DNA from: Fidelibacterota bacterium | GTDB taxonomy: Bacteria > Fidelibacterota > Marinisomatia > SCGC-AAA003-L08 > JACNLC01 | Reading direction: 5' to 3' | NCBI GenBank assembly: GCA_018657495.1 | Contig: JABHXA010000001.1 | Location: 310,016 to 374,015, forward strand | Length of the DNA: 64,000 nucleotides | Program-made: the position numbers and the translations under genes | Part shown: piece after piece, positions 57,272 through 64,000 of the stretch | Position numbering within the stretch: position 1 is the stretch's first letter | How the letters are laid out: the number at the start of each line of letters is the position of its first letter | Notes under the pieces: model-generated | Seen by the model: the letters and a program-made list of their open reading frames with translations, nothing else | What the model was told of the DNA's origin: nothing | Database searches by the model: none

Positions 57272-57487
57272 AATATAAAAACTTCACAACGAAATTGTTA
57301 CGAAATGTAAAATAAGATATAGGTGAGTTTCAAGCAAAAATATTTCATGTCTTTTAAATAATAAAACGAGGATGATTAAGAGTTTTCCAATTGATAAACC
57401 AGCAGCTTTTTCACTCCTCTTATTACTCTTTAGTGTTGAACCCAGTAATTTGACAACCTGGGTAACAGGATAAAATGAATTTCAATA

Positions 57488-58246
57488 TTATCTTCTTCCC
57501 TTATATGATCGGTCTACCTTAAATGCTCTTTTTGCTGATCTACGCGGCTCGCCACCGCCAGCAGGCAAGATGTTTTCGTTTTCTGAGGCAACCCACACAA
57601 ATCGAGATCGTGATTTACTGCCTTTGTAGGCTGGAACTCGATAGCGGCGCACGTGGAAGCCACAACGCATTAAAAGTTGCTCGAATGATTTACTCGACTC
57701 AACCGACCAAATTGCCAGGCAGCCCATGTTTCGCAGGGCCCGGCGACAGGCATCCATTCCTTCAAAACTATAAAGAAAACTATTACTGGAATTCGTCATC
57801 GCATCGGGTCCATTATCGATATCCAGGAGAATAGAGTCAAAAAGGTTGTTAGAGCGCAATATAAGCTGTGTGATGTCTCCCTCTCTCACCTCAACCCGTT
57901 TATCCTCAAGGGGATGATTATTTAGTTCTCCAAGGAATTCACGATTCCAGTCAACAACGGCACTGAGAAGTTCGCTGACGATTATTTTTGAACTAGGATG
58001 GAGGAGATCGAGAGTTTGGCGCAGAGTATATCCCATGCCGAGCCCACCAATAATCACTTGAGGTTTTTTTCTATCCTTCAGATGAGCACAACCCAAACGA
58101 GCGAGCTCAAGCTCAGATTCAAATAAACGGGAGTTCATTAACTCTTGCCCCTTGACCCTTATAGAGAAGTCCAAATCATGTTTATAAAGTTCCATTTCAC
58201 CGCCATCAGGAGTTAAGGCAGAGGCAATTTTGATTCGTGGTTTCAT
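57488..58246 (-). CDS. Spermidine-synthase-like methyltransferase-fold protein
   Basis: 252 residues with the polyamine-synthase type Rossmann core: QVIIGGLGMGYTLRQTLDLL (glycine-rich nucleotide loop), IIVSELLSAVVDWNREFLG (acidic loop), REGDITQLIL, then FDSILLDIDNGPDAM. It lacks the N-terminal beta hairpin domain of full spermidine synthases. The C-terminus is strongly basic (SAKRAFKVDRSYKGRR). Exact reaction unknown; either an aminopropyltransferase relative or a SAM-methyltransferase. Stands alone between AT-rich gaps. Confidence 0.8.
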   Translation of the reverse strand: MKPRIKIASALTPDGGEMELYKHDLDFSIRVKGQELMNSRLFESELELARLGCAHLKDRKKPQVIIGGLGMGYTLRQTLDLLHPSSKIIVSELLSAVVDWNREFLGELNNHPLEDKRVEVREGDITQLILRSNNLFDSILLDIDNGPDAMTNSSNSFLYSFEGMDACRRALRNMGCLAIWSVESSKSFEQLLMRCGFHVRRYRVPAYKGSKSRSRFVWVASENENILPAGGGEPRRSAKRAFKVDRSYKGRR

Positions 58247-58786
58247 TATTTCTATCTATTAATTAATTAATCTAGTTGCCATAATTTATTATAATAAACA
58301 TCACTCTTTTAGTGTTTTCATGTTGATTATTGATGAGGGTTGCGGTCTTTTATTTACAGGATGGATAATGTGGGGCAAACCATAAAAGAATTGAATCAAG
58401 AGGTTATATCAAATTTGAATAGAGAGAATCAGTTAATAGAAATATAAAACATGTGATTATTTTAATTGGGTGAAAATAATTTCTGTGAGGTGTTGTTTTA
58501 GATTAATCTAATTACCATTAGAATTAAGTTGAAAGAGCATGGCCGATGAATTTCTCCCCGTATTAGACACAACAAAATAATGAAAATTATTTATTTTTAA
58601 CCAGTGCAACGGAGACACATTTTTTAGCTAATTAAAAAAACTTGGTAAAAAACAGTCCAAACGGGGAGAGACCTACTCTTGTATAATTTGTTATTTAGGA
58701 TGCCAGGTGATTTAAGAAAAAGACAATGATTACTCATTGAAGCACCCATATGCAGTTTTTAAATACCCGGCATCCAATTTTTGGTT
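58247..58786. other. Intergenic region with two spaced inverted repeats
   Basis: 540 AT-rich bases. TCTCCCCGT (58553-58561) faces ACGGGGAGA (58661-58669), and GGATGCC (58698-58704) faces GGCATCC (58769-58775), just after the beta-helix gene's stop. The arms are far apart, so these are not simple terminators; a structured or small RNA is possible. No tRNA or coding frame is seen. Confidence 0.35.
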
Positions 58787-60607
58787 TTATTTTAGCAAGA
58801 AAATTTTCTTGCTACTTTGATATTGACCTGCTTCAAAATTCAGTATGTACAAACCACTAGGATGATTACTTGCATCCCATGTCATTTGATAACTCCCTGC
58901 AGGCTGTACCTGATTCATTAATGTTGCAGTTAGACGGCCCTGGAGATCAAACACATTTAATTTCAGGTGAGAGTCTTGTTCGAGAGTATATGGAATCGAG
59001 ATAACAGGATTAAACGGATTTGGATAGGCCTGGCCAAGCACAAACTTTTCAGGTAAACTTGAAAGATCCATCGCTTGTCCGTTTGCATCTGAAATGACGA
59101 TTTTTGAGAATTTCAGCTGATTAGAATAAGAACCAGTAATTTCCTGGGTTAAATTCGATCCATCCAAACTATAACCTAAAACGATATTGTCATTTGAGAG
59201 ACACTGCCATCCAACTGGGCAATCAATTATTACATTTTCTACTGGAGATATCAGATTGATCTGATATCCGGCAATGTAGTCATCTGCAGAAATTGAAAGA
59301 TCGCCATCCTTCATATTTAATTGAGTATTGTTATGTCCTGTTATGCCCTGTCTGTAGGCTGGACCTTCAAGTATTAAATTGACCAATTGAACTATATCTA
59401 ATACATCCAATATATCATCACCATTTAAGTCGCTGCTCCAAAATTGGTAGAGATCCTCTGGATCAGATGTCAGAATAAAATCTACTAAAAAAACAATATC
59501 CAATACATCAATCCCATCATCGTCATTGGCGTCACCCAGTAGGTAAGTGAATTCCCAGTCACCAAAATCAGGCGTAAGACCATACCAATTTTCTTCATCA
59601 TAATCGAAGACTAGGCCGTCATCAAATGTGAAATAATCTGTGCCAGCATCAATACAGGGAGATTCTGGAAGCAGCCTATAGTCATTTTCATCAGGGTCAA
59701 CGAAACATGGTATTTCATTGATATTATGACCAAGCCAAAATAGTTCGCAGAGAGTGCCGACGGCAACTCCATTTATCCCACCCATTATATCATTGTAAGT
59801 AACAGAAATATCTGCTCCTTGAAAACCAGACTGCCACCAAAGCTGTATTTCTGGAAACGAATTTCCCCATGTAATAGAATTGATCAACCGTGGATGAGCG
59901 CCATCTGAAACAATAATAGCACCACCACCGGGAGCAGTATTTTCGATCATTGTAAGCTTGTTAAGTATGGGGCGACAATCTCCATGCACGTGAATTGCAC
60001 CACCACCACCATAGTTGGTGTTATTGTTTCGAATTATAAGGTTTCTTATTGTAGGATTTGAATAATAAATACAGACTCCACCACCATAATTGGACCAATT
60101 ATCTTCGATAATTGAATCTTCAAACAGAGCGTCTGAACCCATAGAAAATGCAATACCGCCACCAGCAGCCAAACTATTTGATGCATAGGCCTGATTGCCA
60201 CTGATAATTAGGTTTCGCAACGTTGGAGAAGAACTATTACGACAGGCAACGCCCCCACCTATTGCGGCGGTTTCAGTTGGCGTGCCTGTTCCACCAGTGA
60301 TTGTAAACCCGGTTAAGGATGCATTCCGTGTTTCCCCACTGAGGAATGAGACGGTTGATCCATTATATTGGCCATTGATGATGGTTGATTCCGGTCCATC
60401 CGTAGAGGTAATAGATATATTTTTACCGCCATAATTAATCTGTTCAAAGTAGGTGCCGGGTCCAACCACCACTTCATCACCATTAACGGATGCGTCAATA
60501 GCGTCTTGGATGGTAGTAAAATCTCCAGGCACATAATATGTGACAGCAAATAAACCGGCTGTCATAATTATCAGAGTTAATATTGAAAATGATATACGTT
60601 TAATCAT
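58787..60607 (-). CDS. Secreted parallel-beta-helix protein with dockerin repeats and T9SS tail
   Basis: 606 residues. A signal peptide (about 1-22) precedes a right-handed beta-helix of Pel/NosD type (about 25-260; YVPGDFTTIQDAIDASVNGDEVVVGPGTYFEQI, with SGNQAYASNSLAAGGGIAF-like rungs). Two dockerin-like repeats (about 360-415; DANDDDGIDVLDIVFLVDFI, DLNGDDILDVLDIVQLVNLI) follow. A beta domain leads to a type A T9SS sorting domain (about 525-606; YPNPFNPVISIPYTLEQDS, then GLYILNFEAGQYQSSKKIF). It should cross the outer membrane by type IX secretion. It may bind polysaccharide; no catalytic residues can be assigned. AAGGAATG precedes the ATG. Confidence 0.85.
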   Translation of the reverse strand: MIKRISFSILTLIIMTAGLFAVTYYVPGDFTTIQDAIDASVNGDEVVVGPGTYFEQINYGGKNISITSTDGPESTIINGQYNGSTVSFLSGETRNASLTGFTITGGTGTPTETAAIGGGVACRNSSSPTLRNLIISGNQAYASNSLAAGGGIAFSMGSDALFEDSIIEDNWSNYGGGVCIYYSNPTIRNLIIRNNNTNYGGGGAIHVHGDCRPILNKLTMIENTAPGGGAIIVSDGAHPRLINSITWGNSFPEIQLWWQSGFQGADISVTYNDIMGGINGVAVGTLCELFWLGHNINEIPCFVDPDENDYRLLPESPCIDAGTDYFTFDDGLVFDYDEENWYGLTPDFGDWEFTYLLGDANDDDGIDVLDIVFLVDFILTSDPEDLYQFWSSDLNGDDILDVLDIVQLVNLILEGPAYRQGITGHNNTQLNMKDGDLSISADDYIAGYQINLISPVENVIIDCPVGWQCLSNDNIVLGYSLDGSNLTQEITGSYSNQLKFSKIVISDANGQAMDLSSLPEKFVLGQAYPNPFNPVISIPYTLEQDSHLKLNVFDLQGRLTATLMNQVQPAGSYQMTWDASNHPSGLYILNFEAGQYQSSKKIFLLK

Positions 60608-60960
60608 TGTTACATTCCTTTTTTTTGGGTGCTTTTATTTATAAATACAGTGATTGTTTTGATTGGGTGCTTTGAAAGCTAATACAGGATAATATTGATA
60701 TTGAACTCAGAACAGAAAACATAATAACAACCACACACCAAAATTATAATGGTGACAGAATGTTAGACACCCCTACAAAACCTATACAAAAGAGTAAAAA
60801 GTAGCCTGCCTGCCGGAGGCGGGAAAGTAGAAAGGAAAGAGTTTAGAAAACAGGAAAACCCTGTTACAAAAAGGTGAAACCCACAATACTATGACAAACC
60901 ATTGACAATGAGTATAAAATTATAATTTAAAATCAACAAGCCTCAACCGAGGACAACATA
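60608..60960. repeat. Intergenic region with one REP-like GC-rich element
   Basis: 353 bases between the regulator remnant and the beta-helix gene. At 60804-60823, GCCTGCCTGCCGGAGGCGGG forms an imperfect palindrome standing out from AT-rich surroundings, as extragenic palindromic repeats do. Only one copy is in the window, so repeat status is inferred. No other feature seen. Confidence 0.4.
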
Positions 60961-61489
60961 TTAGTATGTGCTTATAAATCGATACAATTTATCCTCAATA
61001 TTCAACCCGAGGTTTTTGCGAATACGATAGCGATAAACCTCAATTGTTGTGGGCTGAACGCTAAAAATTGCCGCCATATCTTGAGATTGAATATTCAATC
61101 TCATAAGGGCTCAGACTTTTATTTCTTTCTGTGATAGTCCCGGAAAATCTTTCAATAATAGCTGGTAAAAATTATAATGGATTTCCGTAAACCATTTATC
61201 AAACTCATCCCAATCATGTTTATAACGGATGCTGCTACCAATACGCTTTAATGATTTTGAGATACTTTTCCCCAGATTTAAATTTTCATCCTTTAAGAGG
61301 GCAAGCAGTTGATCGTGCACCGTAATTAATAATTCCTGTTTTTCATTTAGCAGGATAGATTCGAATAACAATTTTTTTCTAAACTCTTAATTGTTTAAAC
61401 TCTTCAGATTTGTATTTGAGCAGATCAACCAATAAATGGCTATATTTACTTTTAAATTGTTGATCAAAGTTTTGGTATTGGTAATTCAT
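60961..61489 (-). pseudogene. Decayed LuxR/HTH-type transcriptional regulator
   Basis: Three readable pieces in order make one regulator of the coiled-coil plus HTH kind that ends Bacteroidota triple-tyrosine sensors. Piece 1 starts ATG 61489 (SHLLVDLLKYKSEEFKQLR) and meets TAG at 61379. Piece 2, one base off, runs LLFESILLNEKQELLITV to FPGLSQKEIKV and meets TGA at 61113-61111. Piece 3 continues in the same frame ALMRLNIQSQDMAAIF, TTIEVYRYRIRKNLGL to TAA 60961. The TGA stands where relatives have Cys (K-[LIV]-C-A-[LF]). One frameshift (probably an extra T near 61381) plus one nonsense codon indicate a pseudogene. It overlaps the SnoaL-like gene by 26 bases. Confidence 0.65.
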
Positions 61490-61823
61490 GTTTCCGTAAA
61501 AAAGAGAGTTTATCCCAGTAACCTCTTTGAAATTGGATCTTATCATTGACAACATGGAAGAAACCACAGCCCCTTAATCCCAATGGATCCTTCCACTCCA
61601 GAATGGCCCATTGCCCATCTTCAAAAATATTTTCAACGACGCAAGCCATACTCGCGACTGCAAATTCTTCGATGAACATCTGCTTAATTGAATTCCGACC
61701 CATTACTTTTTTATCTGCCACCTGATGATTTATTGCGTCTTCAGCATATAGATCAGCAAGGGCATCAACATCGGCGTCATTAAAAGCCTTAACCCACATG
61801 ATGATTAATTCTTTTGGCTTCAT
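61464..61823 (-). CDS. SnoaL-like (NTF2-fold) protein
   Basis: 119 residues, one SnoaL-like/NTF2 domain: WVKAFNDADVDALADLYAEDAINHQVAD at the start, GQWAILEWKDPLGLRGCGFFHV in the middle and QRGYWDKLSFLRKHELPIPKL at the end. Such folds serve as small hydrolases, isomerases or binding proteins. No specific catalytic residues can be assigned. GGAAG lies 4 nt before ATG 61823. The broken regulator begins inside its last codons, so the two were once an operon; the regulator may have controlled this protein. Confidence 0.82.
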   Translation of the reverse strand: MKPKELIIMWVKAFNDADVDALADLYAEDAINHQVADKKVMGRNSIKQMFIEEFAVASMACVVENIFEDGQWAILEWKDPLGLRGCGFFHVVNDKIQFQRGYWDKLSFLRKHELPIPKL

Positions 61824-61958
61824 TGATCTTCCTTATTTAAAACAATTGTCAATATTCTGAGTAACTCTCGATAGCTGCTAAGCTCAAAATATAACAGAGT
61901 ACTACAGAAAGCAATTCTCTTAATAATTGTAGATTATTTTTAATGCCAAAACGAAAAT

Positions 61959-62321
61959 TCATTTTTTAAGTAGTCTTGTTTTGTGTAACCAATTGACCAT
62001 GAAAAGAAAACCAACCAAAGCCAGCGGTCCAGATATACTCAGATAGACGGTCCAAGGGAATCGCCCCCAGCTCCAGGCAAGATAGAATATCGCTAATGCA
62101 ATGAATAACATCGCGCCAATCCATTCCCAGCGCCAGGCTATAACCAGTGCAATGATGACAATATACACTGGGATGAGATGGACCATCAGCGCTAGACTCG
62201 TACCCCAAAAGCCTAAGCCCTCTTCAAATACATCTAACGAAAACATGCATAAAAACAATGCAAATAGAATGCACAGCACTCTTGGTGTCCAAAACAGAAC
62301 TTGCTTTATCCTAGTATTCAT
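61959..62321 (-). CDS. Small four-helix membrane protein (unknown)
   Basis: 120 residues with four hydrophobic helices: PRVLCILFALFLCMFSLDVF, then ALMVHLIPVYIVIIALVIAW, GAMLFIALAIFYLAW and LSISGPLALVGFLFMVNWL. The pattern is that of small conserved membrane proteins of unknown function in FCB bacteria. AAGGAGAG stands 4-6 nt before the ATG, a very good ribosome site, so it is surely translated. No partner gene is obvious. Confidence 0.7.
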   Translation of the reverse strand: MNTRIKQVLFWTPRVLCILFALFLCMFSLDVFEEGLGFWGTSLALMVHLIPVYIVIIALVIAWRWEWIGAMLFIALAIFYLAWSWGRFPWTVYLSISGPLALVGFLFMVNWLHKTRLLKK

Positions 62322-62387
62322 TGGTCTCTCCTTTTTTTGTTTAACAGACGGCCATTTAGCCTGTAGGAAATGAGCTCAGGTAATGGT

Positions 62388-62885
62388 TTACCAAACACCA
62401 TTTTTTGTAATTTTAACGAGCACACTTTTAATAAAATTGAAACGGGGCACATTCTCACAATAATTTCTATAATCCTGTGGGAATTTTATCATCAGTTCTT
62501 TATCTTCCTCAAATGTATGAACATAAATGAAAACAGCTGCTATGATAGACATAACAAATGTAATCCAGTTTTGATAAATAAAAGCAAATCCAAATACGAA
62601 TAAAGTATAAGCCAGGTATTGTGGATGCCTGATGATTGAATAGATATCTTTGACAACAATCATACGGGTTTCGAAATAATTTTTACCCCTTTCAACATGA
62701 CCATATTTTTTTAAGGTAAAAACAGGGGCAATCCAAAAGAAGATTGATAAGATTAATAATGATATGCCCAAAATTTTTAATTCGGAGCTTTCACCATGAT
62801 CAACGAAATTACCGATAATAATTACCAACAGGATACTGATGCTGGCGCAAAGGTCATATTTATATGGTTGTATTTTCTGGTTCAT
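62388..62885 (-). CDS. Isoprenylcysteine-methyltransferase-like (ICMT/PEMT) membrane protein
   Basis: 165 residues with four to five hydrophobic helices and the C-terminal methyltransferase block shared by ICMT and phospholipid methyltransferases: DIYSIIRHPQYLAYTLF, then FEEDKELMIKFPQDYRNYCENVPRF (the R-H-P and E-E-x-x-L-x-x-x-F-x-x-Y landmarks that bind SAM). The substrate in bacteria is usually unknown. Stands alone, 66 bp upstream of the four-helix membrane protein gene. Confidence 0.82.
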   Translation of the reverse strand: MNQKIQPYKYDLCASISILLVIIIGNFVDHGESSELKILGISLLILSIFFWIAPVFTLKKYGHVERGKNYFETRMIVVKDIYSIIRHPQYLAYTLFVFGFAFIYQNWITFVMSIIAAVFIYVHTFEEDKELMIKFPQDYRNYCENVPRFNFIKSVLVKITKNGVW

Positions 62886-63070
62886 TTATAAAAAGGCTTA
62901 TGACGCCCTGCTCATTAATTGACTTTTTACAATTAATCGATAATCAAAAAAATCGATGTTTTTTTGTAAATGATATGGTAACGGCGCCAATGCCGTTTTA
63001 TAAAACCACAGACGTTTATACGAGTCTGATCAAACTTTTTTATTGTCTTTTAAAAGACCGGTTGAAACTC

Positions 63071-63478
63071 TTATTTGGCAGCAGGAGGATTTGAGCCATG
63101 GCGCAATTCAAACCCACGAACAATTACATAAGCAATGAGTGCAAAAACAAAGAACACAAATAATAACCAGGCAGCACTTTGTAGAGTACCGATAATTGTA
63201 CGATAAATTTCTAACACCCAGCGATCTGAATTCAAAACAACCAGCACCATGTCCTTTGAGGATGCAGTAATATATTTTTCAAGATCCCACACCCTTACCC
63301 CTCCAGAGACCCCGACAACTACGATGGCAAAAGAGATGTATCGATTCCAGGCGTCACTCAATTCGTCTGAAATGATTCGGGTTAAAATTGCATTTGTCGG
63401 ACCTCGAAAAAGACGAACGACTAAAAAACTAAACCCAAGTGATATGATGAAGGTTACAATAAGCAATGTTATGAACAT
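63071..63478 (-). CDS. Membrane protein of unknown function
   Basis: 135 residues with three hydrophobic helices (about 1-22, 45-62, 98-118) and a soluble middle (VWDLEKYITASSKDMVLVVLNSDRWVLEIYRTI). Not recognised. GGAGAGGAG lies shortly before the ATG, a strong ribosome site. No operon partner lies within 150 bases. Confidence 0.6.
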   Translation of the reverse strand: MFITLLIVTFIISLGFSFLVVRLFRGPTNAILTRIISDELSDAWNRYISFAIVVVGVSGGVRVWDLEKYITASSKDMVLVVLNSDRWVLEIYRTIIGTLQSAAWLLFVFFVFALIAYVIVRGFELRHGSNPPAAK

Positions 63479-63635
63479 ATATACTCCTCTCCGGTTATTT
63501 GCCAGCTGTTATAAGGGGTTAACCTCATACTATTAATAATTTTATAAGGACTTTTAACTATTGTAGCTTTAAATCTTGTCAGTTGCAAATAAGACAATCC
63601 AGGAATACAAATTATATTGCAAAATCCCCCCGGAA

Positions 63636-64000
63636 CTATTTACCCTTAAATTTGAATTTTACTGAGTGATAGGTCCAAACCACAAAATTGCTGACCAAAT
63701 ATGTTGATAAAATCAGTAGAGGATATTTAACCTCTGCCGGAATAGTCAGATTTAGTAATAAGGTACCAAAGACGCCGATCATGATGACGTGGATGATGTA
63801 CACACCATAAGAACTCTTATTTAGTAGATCCCATAGATTCCCGGATTTATCTAAATATCTCCGAAAGCTTTCGATCATTAAATACATTAGACATATTAAA
63901 GATAAATAGAAACTGACCCACCAAATTATCCGGTATAAAGGCGTAACGGAAAAACCTTCATGATAAAAGAAAGGATACAGCCTTGCGAAAATGTGGGCAG
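63636..64000 (-). CDS. Acyltransferase-3-like membrane protein (3' part)
   Basis: The last 120 codons before the stop at 63636; the gene enters from the right edge with the frame open throughout (AHIFARLYPFFYHEGF...). Four hydrophobic helices and the phrase LLNKSSYGVYIIHVIMIGVF are typical of the last helices of acyltransferase-3 (NodX/OafA-type) enzymes, which acylate sugars or exported lipids. The catalytic His motif lies in the missing N-terminal part. The internal ATG at 63887 is not the true start. Confidence 0.72.
   Translation of the reverse strand, partial: AHIFARLYPFFYHEGFSVTPLYRIIWWVSFYLSLICLMYLMIESFRRYLDKSGNLWDLLNKSSYGVYIIHVIMIGVFGTLLLNLTIPAEVKYPLLILSTYLVSNFVVWTYHSVKFKFKGK

Noticed and set aside
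60961..61489. Selenocysteine reading of the TGA at 61111-61113
   Set aside because: The hairpin loop (AAUAUU) lacks the needed G, the spacing is only 15 nt, and an independent frameshift lies upstream. A pseudogene is the simpler explanation.
61379..61567. 62-codon minus-strand frame as an independent gene
   Set aside because: Its first third is the SnoaL gene out of frame; the rest is the first piece of the broken regulator.
62370..62410. Hairpin near the end of the ICMT-like gene as a terminator
   Set aside because: It lies inside the coding end, the stem is imperfect and the T-run is on the wrong side for the gene.

Overview
The window is a low-GC bacterial chromosome segment, almost entirely coded on the minus strand. 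It lacks phage genes, insertion sequences, CRISPR arrays and recognisable rRNA or tRNA genes. Several secreted proteins carry paired dockerin-like calcium repeats (D-x-N-x-D-G...DVLDI), and one also ends in a type IX secretion sorting tail (YPNPFNP...GLYIL). Together with the overall gene content this suggests the FCB superphylum, most like Candidatus Marinimicrobia (Neomarinimicrobiota). That assignment is an inference, not a database result.

Layout. 1-1843: start of an ECF sigma factor (minus), then a DUF1858 protein and a methyltransferase (plus). 1903-10016 (minus): pterin dehydratase, M24 peptidase, penicillin-acylase-family hydrolase, two small membrane proteins (one GtrA-like) and a phospholipid trio (CDP-alcohol phosphotransferase, diacylglycerol-type kinase, CdsA). 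This run ends in a beta-barrel-like protein whose signal peptide is followed by UGA-Pro-Leu-UGA and a hairpin with a GGUC loop, which makes it a candidate UxxU selenoprotein. 10376-15380: an MFS transporter, a GIN-domain protein with a short partner, an orphan NapD-like protein and an FG-GAP secreted protein. 15446-24821: a signalling cluster (REC, PAS kinase, truncated REC-PAS-PAS-GAF, large Cache-HAMP-GAF hybrid kinase, kinase-less PAS protein, CheR). 25056-30044: pentahaem cytochrome c, beta-propeller lipoprotein and LVIVD/dockerin protein. 30086-36318: AlbA_2 regulator, amidohydrolases and a VOC protein.

36646-56975 is an origin-type housekeeping block: yggS, gyrA, gyrB, a DciA-like gene, recF, dnaN, two PpiC/SurA chaperones, mfd, mnmG, mnmE, yidC, yidD, rnpA, rpmH and queF. 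dnaA is absent. Two perfect DnaA boxes lie in the AT-rich gap upstream of dnaN, and a perfect parS palindrome overlaps the mfd start codon. rnpA begins inside rpmH, with its frame open through almost the whole of rpmH.

57026-64000 holds a small exported protein, a spermidine-synthase-like protein, a beta-helix secreted protein with dockerin and T9SS tags, a decayed LuxR-type regulator behind a SnoaL-like protein, three membrane proteins and the end of an acyltransferase-3 gene.

Many starts were moved downstream of the longest possible start, where a Shine-Dalgarno sequence, signal peptide or neighbouring stop codon decided it. No computation was possible, so family calls rest on motifs read by eye.
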